Origin: Baffinella frigidus
Lineage: Eukaryota; Cryptophyceae; Cryptomonadales; Baffinellaceae
Length of the DNA: 12,858 bases
Reading direction: 5' to 3'
Assembly: GCA_026770585.1 (NCBI GenBank)
Contig: MU646421.1
Location: 502,678-515,535 of the forward strand
The notes beneath the pieces are model-generated. The model did no database searches and was not told the DNA's origin. It worked only from the letters and a program-made list of their open reading frames with translations. Below are positions 1-6,833 of this stretch, piece by piece. A program made the translations under genes and the position numbers. Each line of letters opens with the position of its first letter. Position 1 is the stretch's first letter.

Positions 1-152
1 GTCATAATTCCATCTGGAATGTTCTTTACAACTGGTCACCTGGTCATAATTCCATCTGGAATGTTCTTTACAACTGGTCACCTGGTCATAATTCCTTCCG
101 GTTTACACCAGTCTCCTGGTCATAATTCCTTCTGGAATGTACATGATCCCTG
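1..152. repeat. Tandem repeat, 42-bp unit with two shortened 34-bp copies
   Basis: Two near-identical 42-bp units (1-42, 43-84) are followed by two 34-bp variants (85-118, 119-152). Every unit starts with GTCATAATTCC. The array runs off the left edge of the window. Open frames through it have no recognisable protein content. Confidence 0.85.
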
Positions 153-153
153 G

Positions 154-620
154 ATGCGTCTCTTCGGAGCTCCGAGGGGGTTGCGTGTCGAGATCACGAC
201 AGCGGAGCTACCGACACGAACACCCCATGGAGAACTTGAAGAGACGCCCCGCCAATTAAGGGACGCCCCGCCAATTAAGGGACGCCCCGTGAATTAAGGT
301 GCTACCTACACCACTGTGGCCCATCCAAAATAGAAAAAACATGACGCGGAGCGTCATGTTTTTTCCATTCCCCACACGTGGCGCGAAGCGCCACGTGTTG
401 GCGCGAAGCGCCGTTGAGCGCGAAGCGCCACGTGTTGAGTCACATATAAATCTCAACACGTCCGAACACATGCCTTATGCACGGACGTGTTATCCTGTAG
501 TAAAGTCCGGACACAGGGGGAAGTTCCCGAAATGTCCGAAAACAGGCCATTTGTTCCCCAGCTATCCATCACCCCACAGGGTTGGGGTTTAGGGATAGAT
601 CTCACAGGTTGAGGGTTGAG
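154..620. repeat. Gene-free leader region with short repeats and hairpins
   Basis: This stretch holds a 19-bp unit repeated three times (243-299). It also has a 14-bp-stem hairpin (arms 334-347 and 351-364, loop GGA) and an 11-bp-stem hairpin (374-384 and 388-398) followed by two related copies built on GGCGCGAAGCGCC (400-412, 417-438). A further inverted repeat has arms 455-463 and 483-491. A G-rich GGGTTGAGGG-like stretch begins near 570 and runs to about 645. The open frame from the ATG at 154 has no recognised similarity. The missing first exon of the eL22 gene could not be found here. Confidence 0.6.
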
Positions 621-748
621 GGATAGATCCCACAGGTTCTAAATTGCAAGGATGTCGAGACGTCTTTGGGGAACTGCTCCACTCGAGGCTGGAAGGGGGA
701 GTATTTTAACTGTGGGGTTGTTAAATTTAGTACCAGTCACGGGCAGGC

Positions 749-790
749 TTGGTCACGTAGCTCAAGGAATTCCTTGAGTTACGTGACCAA
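749..790. repeat. 42-bp near-perfect palindrome
   Basis: The sequence reads the same on both strands except for one mismatched pair, centred on GGAATTCC, with outer ends TTGGTCACGT and ACGTGACCAA. It could be a tiny foldback element or the junction of two inverted copies. Function unknown. Confidence 0.8.
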
Positions 791-949
791 ACGCCCCTAT
801 TCGTGTGAAAATTACTACACACTTCTTTTCCCCCCTTCACTTGTAAAATAAATCCTGTTATAAAATAGTCACACTTCTAGCCTCGAGTGGTTCGCTGGCC
901 CCCTAGGCCCGGGTCTCTCGTAGGGACCCCCAGAATGCCCTACTGCCTG

Positions 950-1174
950 CTGCAGTCAATACCGTAGGCTTGACAGTCGACAATACCGTAGGCTTGACTA
1001 CAGTCAATACCGTAGGTTTGACTGTAGTCAATACCGTACGCTGGACTGTAGTCAATACCGTAGGCTTGACTGTAGTCCATACCGTAGGCTTGACTGTAGT
1101 TAATACCGTAGGCTTGACTGTAGTCAATACCGTAGGCTTAACTGCAGTCCATACCGTAGGTTTGACCACCCTGA
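950..1174. repeat. Minisatellite, ~24-bp unit, about nine copies
   Basis: The unit is close to GTAGTCAATACCGTAGGCT plus TGACT, with scattered substitutions. One isolated unit lies at about 1265-1289. Copies abut directly, with no spacers. The flanks are also duplicated: the stretch around 893-925 and that around 1225-1258 share CCCTAGGCCCGGGT followed by TCTCGTAG. The array therefore expanded inside one copy of a larger duplicated segment. Confidence 0.9.
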
Positions 1175-1197
1175 TTTCAATTCGTTACCCTGTGTAG

Positions 1198-1230
1198 GTG
1201 GTGAAGACGTCTACGGTGGACTATTCGCTG
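1198..1230 (+). pseudogene. Partial copy of eL22 exon 2 head, preceded by AG
   Basis: Thirty-three bases match the first 33 bases of eL22 exon 2 at 1682, after TGTAG in place of the exon's CGCAG acceptor. The encoded start VVKTSTVD is kept. One codon is changed (TGC to TAT, Cys to Tyr), then the match ends. It lies upstream of the intact exon and so would be untranslated intron sequence if the exon at 1682 is the one used. Confidence 0.8.
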
Positions 1231-1402
1231 CACCCTAGGCCCGGGTTTCTCGTAGAGGCCTACTGTAGTCAATACCGTAGGCTTGACTACCCTAACTCCA
1301 ATTCACCTTCCCGTGCGGCTCTTCAAGACTGCTGGGCATGCGGACTGCAGGCCTCAAATTCGAGCCTGGAGAGGTTTTCAAGTGTTTGACCTTCCCGCGC
1401 AG

Positions 1403-1482
1403 GTGGTCAAAACCTCTACGGTGGACTGCTCGCTGGCCGTGCGGCACGAGCTCTTCAATTTTACTCAGTACGCGGAGTCTAT
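1403..1482 (+). pseudogene. Longer partial copy of eL22 exon 2 with acceptor
   Basis: About 80 bases align with eL22 exon 2 (1682-1759), directly after CCGCGCAG, which matches the real acceptor context. The first changes are silent (GTG/GTC, AAG/AAA, ACG/ACC, AAC/AAT). Then come amino-acid changes (Ile to Phe, Glu to Gln), and the frame meets TAA just past the match. It appears to be a decayed duplicate exon head; rare use as an alternative acceptor cannot be excluded. Confidence 0.85.
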
Positions 1483-1529
1483 TTAAATCGCGGTTTAAAT
1501 TTACCCCTGAAGAGGTTTACACGTTTTTG

Positions 1530-1676
1530 ACAAGTACGTTTTTGACAAGTACCGTGTTTTTTATAATAAAAAGACGTTGTATTTACAATAAAAAGACAAG
1601 AACCGTGTTTTTATAATAAAAAGACGTTTTTCTAATAAAAAGACGATTTTTTTCTAATAAAAAGACGATGTTCCGA
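1530..1676. repeat. A/T-rich short tandem repeats before eL22 exon 2
   Basis: TTTTTGACAAGTAC occurs twice, then AATAAAAAGACG-like units occur about five times, ending just before the acceptor at 1681. The AATAAA strings look like polyadenylation signals, but they sit in intron sequence directly upstream of a splice site and are better read as a simple repeat. Confidence 0.75.
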
Positions 1677-1681
1677 CGCAG

Positions 1682-1795
1682 GTGGTGAAGACGTCTACGG
1701 TGGACTGCTCGCTGGCCGTGCGGCACGAGCTCTTCAACATCACTGAGTACGCGGAGTTCATGCGCGTGCGGATTAAGGTCAACGGGCGCCTGCAG
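1682..1795 (+). CDS. RPL22: eL22 exon 2 (first visible coding exon)
   Basis: 38 codons from VVKTSTVDC to VNGRLQ, flanked by CGACGCAG and by GTCACC. It holds the N-terminal strand of eL22 and the diagnostic RIKVNG. Codons end mostly in G or C. It is chosen as the real exon over its neighbours because it alone is full length, uninterrupted and has both splice sites. At least five partial copies surround it: heads upstream (1198, 1403, and a trace near 895) and tails downstream (2009, 2340, 2675). Confidence 0.9.
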
Positions 1796-4700
1796 GTCAC
1801 CTTCATCCCTAACCCTAATTCTTCACCCTAATTCTTCACCCTTATTCTTCACCCTAATTCTTCAGGTTAACCCTAATTCTTCACCCTAATTCTTCAGGTT
1901 AACCCTAATTGTTAAACCCTAGTTCTTCAGGTTTACCCAACCCCAGGCCCTAATCCAGGTCAACCGAATCCCAAACCCGAATCCCGAATCCCAAACCCGA
2001 ATCCAAGATTACTGAGTATGCGGAGTTTATGCGCGTGCGGATTAAGGTCAACGGGCGCCTCCAGATCACAACCGAATCCCTTACCCTAATCCCTAACCCG
2101 AATCCCCCAAACCCGAATCCCTAACCCTAATTCCCGAATCCCTAACCCTTCTTCACCAAATCCCCAACCCTAATTCTTCAGGTTAACCTGACCCCAAACC
2201 CTAATCCAGGTTAACCTAACCCCAAACCCTCAACTAGGCCAACCTAACCCCGAAGCCTAATCCCTCGTCCCTATCCCTAATCCCTAATCCCCCAAACTAA
2301 CGAAAACGTCAACGCCATTACCCGTCGCGTGAACCCTGTATGCGCGTGCGGATTAAGGTCAACTTAGCTCTGTTCCACTCGATTTCGTCTCGCCAATTTG
2401 GCGAGACCAGATCGCAACGGTTCGCCAAAAGTTGACCAATCCCTTTGAAAAAGACGACTTTTGGCGGTTTGAGTTGAATAAAAGGACATAATCGATTTAG
2501 TCTACCAGAGTGAAACAGAGCTAGTCCACGGACGCCTCCCTAATTCTTCACCCTAATTCTTCAGGTTAACCCTAATTGTTAAACCCTAGTTCTGCAGGTT
2601 TACCTAACCCCCGGCCCTTATCCAGGTCAACCGAATCCCAAACCCGAATCCCGAATCCCAGACCCGAATCCAATATTACTGAGTATTAAGGTCAACGGGC
2701 GCCTCCAGGTCACAACCGAATCACCCGGGAGGGCTAAGCCTCAAATGGCTCCAATAACGCACTCCTCCGGTGCAGCCATCTATTATCAAAGTCATTGTGT
2801 TCCTTCAATCCTCTCCAAAAGTTGATTGCAGCCCCTGATCCCCACCTCTCCAGGTCAACCGAATCCCAAGCCCGAATCCCTGAACTCTGAACCCAAACGC
2901 CAAAACCTTCAACGTCAAGACCGGGACGAAGAAGGCAAGCATGGATGTGTAGCTACACTACGCCAAGTCACTAGTCGGAATTTCAGATACAAGTCTTATT
3001 TTAAATTGTGTACCAGGATTCGAAATTCGGACTCAAAAATCGGACGTGGAACGGACGAGGAGTTGCGTCTCACTTGGGACCCCACACTCATGTAGTACCA
3101 TGAAATGAAACGTTGCGTTCTGAAATTCCCACTAATGGCCTGGCGTGGTATACCCCTTTCCAGGTATAGAACTTTCCCCTTGCGTAGGCGATCGGAAAGT
3201 GTGAAGCGCGTTTGTTTCCGAGAGTAAATTCCGGTGTCAACCTAATTCCGGCATTCCGTATCACCCTTCCGTATTGCTTACCGGGAGGAACACGCAAGGC
3301 AGTCACCTCGGACAGTTGGCTTCGGCGTCCGCGTGACCGGTCACGCGGGCGTTCACGGTGGCGGGAGGTGGACGTGTTTTACGTTGACTGTTAACCGCGT
3401 GTTTTCTCTAACCGCGTGTTTTCTGTTGGTGGCGGCAGGGGGGTGGGGACATCATCAAAGTGGCTGTGGACGCCTTAAGTTTATGGTCCGACGTCATAAG
3501 TTAACCAAAGTCTCTTCTCTCGTTCGTGGCAGGGGGATGGGGACATCATCAAAGTGGCTGTGGACGCCTTAAGTTTATGGTCCGACGTCATAAGTTAACA
3601 AAAGTCTCTTGTTCGTGGCAGGGGGATGGGGACATCATCAAAGTGGCGGTCGAGGGGGACGCGGTGGTGGTGCGGACCACGCGAGGCTCGCAGGTTACGA
3701 GCCCTTAGGGTTATGAGCCTCCCACGCAACAATGACCTCTGCACCAAATCCCTCTGTTTGTAAAGTCAACTCGCCCGCAAATCGCCCGCAAATCTGTCAA
3801 CTTATCCGGATGCAGCCCCTTTCCTCGCAAAGCGCAGAAACTTGTCTTGGCGGTCACTGAATGTTAATTGGATACCTATAAGTTGACAGAGTCCTGGGTG
3901 CGGGGGCGGAAGTGAACCCCTTGCTCCAGAGGCCTCCCGACTCGATAGTCACCTTCAGATTATTATTATTTTCTTTGCCCGAGTAGCCTTCTGGAAAGTG
4001 ATCAGACGTGACTACCTTTCCCGCTTCGATCGTCGTGGTTCGGGCCTGAATCGTTTGTCGCCTTCAGATCCGTTCTGGCGTTGACACCGGACATCGTCAG
4101 CTGTTTGCTTTACACTAAATCGTCAGCTGTTTGCTTTACACTAAAGCTGTTGCTTTACACTAAACATCGTCAGCTGTTTGCTTTACACTAAACGGCGCTC
4201 TCTCGCGGGTGGTTGTGTTGCTGGCGCGGTTTAATCCCGTCGAGTATCCATAATGAATACGATTTTGGTGTATCTTAGCGGTAGAAATAAGACAGTCATA
4301 TATCTAGACTTCATTTAGAGCTTCAAGATGCACGAGAATCGGATCGGAGATCCCCGAAATCGTATTCATTATGAATACTCGTCCGGATGAGGTTGTGCCC
4401 TCGACTGGATTCCGCTCTGTAAGACGGCGTTTTGGCGCGAAACCGTTTTCTCACAAACCAGAGCAAACCACAAGTCCTCATAACCTTAGTCACATGCCCG
4501 TCTCAGGAAAACCGCGAAATCCATTTTTTTCGCGATTTCATGAGCGTCCCATAAGTTGACTGATCGGGAGTTGCTGATTGATTGACCCGCCACCGTTAAC
4601 TGTAAAGCAAACATCTGACGACTCTCTTTGTTTGCAGATGAAGAAGAAGCGGGTGTGGTCGAAGAAGCTGTTCCTCTCAGACGCGTTCTCGACCAAGTAC

Positions 4701-6292
4701 GTCAAGTACCTCACCCGCAAGTACATCTGCAAGGTGCGAACCCCGAAACACTACCCCTTAAGTGCCCATAGGGTGAATATTCACCCTAACTCGCCCTAGG
4801 CAGGTCCTAGCTAGGGCCCTACGGTAGGGCGTATGAGCCTACTCGCCACTTCAGGGATACCCGAAACACGACACACGAAATTTGAAACACGAAATCCGAA
4901 ACCCGAGACCCTAGTCTACTGACCCATGTGGTGTCTTCGCAAAGAGCGTTGAAGCCTATATCCCCAGAGCGTATAATTCCCCAGAAATGAGCGGGCTCCT
5001 GCGTGTTAACCCCTCAACTTATACTCTCAACCTAAACCCTAAACCCGAAACCCGAAACCCGAAATCCAAAACCCGAAACCCGAAACCCTAAACCCGAAAC
5101 CCAAAACCCTAAACCCTAAACCCAAACCCTAAACCCCAAACCCCAGATCGAGCGCAAGGACTTGGTGCGGGTGACATCTGATTAGCGACCTGGCGTGGCC
5201 TCTCTAACGAATCCAGAAAGATCCAGAAAGCTCTTGGTCGTCTTCTTTTCCCTCAAGTGGCCAGTAGGCGCATGCGCTCTACGGTAGGGTCCCAGGACCT
5301 GCCTAGGGCGAGTTGGGGTGAATATTTACCCATGGGCACTTAAGGTACTTGATGCCACGGATTTTTCTCGTAGGATCCCAGCCCGGTCCTAAACAGAGCT
5401 CCTGCGTGTTCAACTCTTAAGTCCCGAATCCTAAACCCCAGATCGAGCTGTAGAACTTGGTTCGGGTGATATCGACGGACGAATTAACCCTATCCCTTAA
5501 GTGACCAGTAGGCTCATACGCCCTACCGTAGGGCCCTAGGACCTGCCTAGGGCTTCCACGGGCGATTATTCGCCCGTTGGTCACTTAAGGAAAATAGACA
5601 AATCCCCACTTGTGCTCTGGCGTGGGCTGCTAGAGCCCTTTGACGGCAAGGGCAACCGCAAGATAAGGTACTCTATCCGATCGGTTGCCAACGATAAGGT
5701 ACTCTATCCGATCGGTTGCCAACGAAATACCTTTTTACTATACGGGGGTATTGACGAAATCCCTTGGTAGTCCGCAATGAGGTGAGGGAGGGGGGGTACC
5801 TCGCTCATAAGAACCCCCCCCCCCCCTTGGGACCACCGTAGACCCCCGAGCTGTACCGGCTCGTCGCACCTTGCCTTCTGGCGTGTAGCGGGCAACCGCA
5901 AGATAAGGTACTCTATCCGATCGGTTGCCAACTAGCTCTCCCCCGTAGTACGGCTCGTCGCACCTTGCCTTCTGGTGTGTAGCGGTCGTTTTTCACAATT
6001 TAATAGGGTAGCTGACCAAAAATGGGGTAGTTAGGCCTACGGGATTGCCTAGGACCTCCTACGGTAGGCCGAGACTTTTTGGTCCTGGGATCCCTCGGCC
6101 TACGGTAGGAGGTCCTAGGCAATGCCGTATGCCTAACTACCCCATTTTCAGGCCGTTAGCCTATGAAATTTGTTAACCCTCGCTTCCCCCCTGCAGATCG
6201 AGCTGAAGGACTTTGTGCGGGTGATATCGACGGACCACTCCAAGGCCTCTCTGGAAGACCCTACCAAGGGCTCTCGCTTCGAATTGAAGTGA
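1682..6292 (+). CDS. RPL22: 60S ribosomal protein eL22, spliced gene, first exon missing
   Basis: Four exons (1682-1795, 3622-3693, 4638-4733, 6197-6292) join in frame to give 125 residues ending in TGA. eL22 is a structural protein of the large cytosolic ribosomal subunit. Recognisable landmarks in family order are TVDCS (family T-[LI]-DC), RIKVNG, STKYVKYLTRKY (family SKRYLKYLTKKY) and LKDFVRVIS (family LRDWLRVVA). The family is usually about 120-130 residues, so only a short basic N-terminus, typically its own small exon, is missing; it probably lies upstream of the window or is too short to see. All three introns are GT-AG and phase 0, so every internal exon length is a multiple of three. 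Compared with human or plant eL22 there is an extra basic stretch of about 15 residues before the SDAFSTKY segment. No polyadenylation signal is evident after the stop. Confidence 0.9.
1803..2310. repeat. Degenerate telomere-like repeat block in eL22 intron 2
   Basis: Irregular CCCTAATTC, CCCTAACC, CCCGAATC and CAGGTTAACC units begin within 10 bases of the exon 2 donor. The stretch at about 1810-2000 recurs at about 2534-2670 with small changes, so it is a segmental duplication that carries exon tails along with it. Confidence 0.8.
2009..2069 (+). pseudogene. Copy of eL22 exon 2 tail with donor side
   Basis: About 61 bases match the last 54 bases of eL22 exon 2 and the first few intron bases. 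All four differences within coding codons are silent (ATC/ATT, TAC/TAT, TTC/TTT, CTG/CTC). The donor dinucleotide is altered (CAG-GT to CAG-AT), so it could not splice as the exon does. Confidence 0.88.
2340..2540 (+). pseudogene. eL22 exon 2 tail split by a foldback insertion
   Basis: Bases 2340-2363 match exon 2 exactly over 24 bases (ATG-CGC to GTC-AAC). The continuation resumes near 2528 as GGACGCCTCC, resembling GGGCGCCTCC of the other copies. The foldback at 2364-2527 lies exactly between. The copy was therefore present before the element inserted. Confidence 0.7.
2364..2527. mobile_element. MITE-like foldback (~164 bp) inside an exon copy
   Basis: Terminal inverted repeats TAGCTCTGTTCCACTC and GAGTGAAACAGAGCTA match at 15 of 16 positions. 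Internal inverted repeats are also present, including GTCTCGCC-AATTT-GGCGAGAC and CGCCAAAAGT with ACTTTTGGCG. TCAAC on the left and TCCAC on the right may be an imperfect 5-bp target duplication. No coding capacity, so any movement would depend on an outside transposase. Confidence 0.75.
2675..2713 (+). pseudogene. Internally deleted copy of eL22 exon 2 tail
   Basis: ATTACTGAGTAT joins directly to TAAGGTCAACGGGCGCC, missing about 24 internal bases of the exon 2 tail. The flanks before and after match those of the 2009 copy, including the shared silent changes, so the two are segmental duplicates and this one was later deleted. Confidence 0.8.
2714..3430. other. Intron 2 interior with no recognised gene
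   Basis: A short telomere-like stretch (2856-2900) is followed by a coding-like island at about 2906-2950 (NVKTGTKKASMD in one frame, ending in TAG) with no splice context of its own. From 2950 to 3430 there is only a 20-bp palindrome centred on GACCGGTC (about 3330-3349) and a direct repeat of TAACCGCGTGTTTTCT (about 3392-3423). Confidence 0.5.
3439..3621 (+). pseudogene. Two tandem copies of the eL22 exon 3 acceptor and head
   Basis: Units of about 94 and 89 bp start at 3439 and 3533, each right after CAG. Both encode G-(G/D)-GDIIKVAV like the real exon at 3622, then diverge into a shared tail (GTGGACGCCTTAAG and on) that reaches an in-frame TAA. Both carry the silent changes GCG/GCT and GTC/GTG and then Glu to Asp. 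Three acceptors in a row could compete; use of either upstream one would end translation early. Confidence 0.88.
3622..3693 (+). CDS. RPL22: eL22 exon 3
   Basis: 24 codons, GDGDIIKVAVEGDAVVVRTT then RGSQ, between GTGGCAG and GTTACG. It corresponds to the central beta strands of eL22 (family pattern VxIxRxxxxITV). Phase 0 on both sides. It is the third member of a row of tandem acceptors and the only one that continues to a donor without a stop. Confidence 0.85.
3694..4091. other. Intron 3 interior with a weak foldback
   Basis: TCTGTCAACTTAT (3793-3805) and its inverted match (3878-3890) bound a 98-bp segment, possibly a small MITE. A short ATT microsatellite lies at about 3958-3970. GTCACCTTCAGAT and GTCGCCTTCAGAT occur once each nearby. 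No gene is seen. Confidence 0.45.
4092..4192. repeat. Tandem repeat, 28-bp unit, about 3.7 copies
   Basis: Units ending in GCTTTACACTAAA lie at 4092-4119, 4120-4145, about 4146-4164 (shortened) and 4165-4192. First and last copies are the most complete. It lies within eL22 intron 3. Confidence 0.85.
4241..4381. mobile_element. MITE-like element (~141 bp) with ~24-bp terminal inverted repeats
   Basis: The left end at 4242-4266 starts GAGTATCCATAATGAATACG. The right end at 4358-4380 is its inverted match with one mismatch. No open frame inside encodes a transposase, so it would be non-autonomous. Confidence 0.85.
4638..4733 (+). CDS. RPL22: eL22 exon 4
   Basis: 32 codons between TTTGCAG and GTGCGA, ending STKYVKYLTRKYICK, the best-conserved stretch of eL22 and the strongest evidence for the assignment. 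The first half (MKKKRVWSKKLFLSDAF) is basic and longer than in human or plant eL22. Either the insertion is real or a slightly later acceptor is used. No partial copies of this exon were found in the window, unlike exons 2, 3 and 5. Confidence 0.9.
4756..4856. mobile_element. Foldback family A, copy 1
   Basis: About 100 bp bounded by CCCTTAAGTG and its inverted form CACTTCAGGG. The interior carries CCTAGGCAGGTCCTAG, CCCTACGGTAGGG and GGGTGAATATTCACCC. Three related copies lie at 5250, 5494 and 7907. Confidence 0.85.
5030..5146. repeat. Telomere-like repeats (CCCTAAA / CCCGAAA)
   Basis: Heptamers CCCTAAA, CCCGAAA and CCCAAA run up to AAACCCCAG, which forms the acceptor-like junction of the exon 5 copy at 5147. 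The C-rich strand is the sense strand of eL22. Confidence 0.9.
5147..5180 (+). pseudogene. First partial copy of eL22 exon 5 head
   Basis: After CCCCAG the sequence encodes IE-R-KDLVRVTS, matching exon 5 IELKDFVRVIS with Leu to Arg, Phe to Leu and Ile to Thr. The match ends near 5180. It shares the Phe-to-Leu change (TTT/TTG) with the copy at 5442. Confidence 0.8.
5250..5345. mobile_element. Foldback family A, copy 2
   Basis: Ends CCCTCAAGTGG and GCACTTAAGG. The interior has CTACGGTAGGG and CCAGGACCTGCCTAGGG, plus GGGTGAATATTTACCC as in copy 1 but in rearranged order, as expected of an inverted insertion. Confidence 0.82.
5442..5483 (+). pseudogene. Second partial copy of eL22 exon 5 head, with in-frame TAG
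   Basis: After CCCCAG about 40 bases match exon 5 (6197-6236). Lys becomes TAG, Asp becomes Asn and Phe becomes Leu; VRVISTD is kept. The upstream flank (GCTCCTGCGTGTT) also occurs near 4995, before the first copy, so the two copies are themselves duplicates. Confidence 0.85.
5494..5590. mobile_element. Foldback family A, copy 3
   Basis: Ends CCCTTAAGTGACCAGT and GGTCACTTAAGG. The interior has CCCTACCGTAGGGCCCTAGG followed by ACCTGCCTAGGG, and a GGGCGATTATTCGCCC hairpin where copies 1 and 2 have GGGTGAATATTCACCC. Confidence 0.85.
5646..5990. repeat. Local duplications and a poly-C tract in intron 4
   Basis: GATAAGGTACTCTATCCGAT plus CGGTTGCCAAC occurs at about 5661, 5692 and 5892. Two of these are preceded by GGCAACCGCAA, making an inverted GGCAACCG/CGGTTGCC pair. 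GGCTCGTCGCACCTTGCCTT occurs twice (about 5858 and 5951). A C homopolymer of about 13-14 bases at 5815-5827 makes local base counts uncertain. No gene is seen. Confidence 0.75.
6012..6156. mobile_element. ~145-bp near-perfect foldback element
   Basis: Arms 6019-6073 and 6095-6149 (about 55 bp) are inverted copies with three mismatches and a 21-bp spacer. The arms contain GCCTAGGACCTCCTACGGTA, related in wording to the core of foldback family A. It lies about 40 bp before the exon 5 acceptor region. Confidence 0.9.
6197..6292 (+). CDS. RPL22: eL22 last exon with stop codon
   Basis: 31 codons plus TGA after CCCCCCTGCAG. IELKDFVRVISTDHSK matches the eL22 C-terminal segment LRDWLRVVAxxK, and GSRFELK matches the ending strand YELRYF. 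It lacks the acidic tail of animal and plant proteins. Two damaged copies of its head lie upstream at 5147 and 5442. Confidence 0.9.
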   Translation: MELKDFVRVISTDHSKASLEDPTKGSRFELK

Positions 6293-6312
6293 GAAAGCCC
6301 CTCCATTTGTTC

Positions 6313-6726
6313 ACCCAAACCCTAAACCCTAAGCCTTAAACCCTAAACCCTAAACCCTAAACCCTAAACCCTAAACCCTGAACCCTGAACCCCAAACCCC
6401 AAACCCCAAACCCCAAACCCCAAACCAGGTACACGAACATGCACGAGGACAGATCCCTGAACCCTGAACCCTGAACCATAAACCATAAACCATAAACCAT
6501 AAGCCATAAACCATAAACGTGAACCCCCCAACCCTATACCCTGAACCCTGGACCCTGGACCCTGGACCCGAAACCAGGTACACCAACATGCACAAGAACA
6601 GATCCCTGAACCCTGAACCCTGAACACTGAACCCTGAACCATAAACCATTAACCATAAACGTGGACCCCCCCACCCTATACCCTGAACCCTGAACCCTGA
6701 ACCCTGGACCCTGGACCCGAAACCAG
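6313..6726. repeat. Telomere-like repeats between eL22 and the next gene
   Basis: CCCTAAA and CCCCAAA (6313-6425), then mixed CCCTGAA, CCATAAA and CCCTGGA units. Two copies of the head of the next exon (6427-6459, 6575-6607) are embedded. Only about 430 bp separate the eL22 stop from the next exon, and it is almost all repeat. Long open frames on either strand here are repeat translations. Confidence 0.9.
6427..6607 (+). pseudogene. Two partial copies of the head of the unknown gene's first visible exon
   Basis: At 6427 and 6575, GTACAC-N-AACATGCAC continues to GACAGATCCCTGAA as in the exon at 6727, with two or three substitutions each. After CCCTGAA each runs straight into CCCTGAACCCTGAACC repeats instead of the exon's AGCTCAAG. 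All three copies follow AAACCAG. Confidence 0.85.
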
Positions 6727-6736
6727 GTACACGAAC

Positions 6737-6833
6737 ATGCACAAGGACAGATCCCTGAAGCTCAAGATGTCGCGCGAGTACGGGACGAAGCTCGAGTCTG
6801 TCCGCCGAGACATGCTTGAAGAAGGCTTCTGGG
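6737..6833 (+). CDS. Unknown gene, exon A (probable start exon)
   Basis: 32 codons plus one base, ending TTCTGGG before GTACCG. ATG at 6737 has A at -3, as does the ATG at 6767. If the exon is internal, AAACCAG at 6720-6726 would be the acceptor. The 3' half (6779-6833) is repeated at 7229-7283 with an identical protein. Confidence 0.6.

Noticed and set aside
154-297. Start exon of eL22 or another gene from ATG at 154
   Set aside because: The frame has no resemblance to an eL22 N-terminus, runs into a 19-bp tandem repeat and lacks a clear donor.
334-364. Rho-independent terminator
   Set aside because: It has the shape of one, but the window is eukaryotic and no gene ends there.
950-1174. 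CRISPR array
   Set aside because: Repeats abut with no unique spacers, and the setting is a eukaryotic intron region.
1560-1670. Polyadenylation signals (AATAAA)
   Set aside because: They are repeat units inside intron sequence immediately before a splice acceptor.
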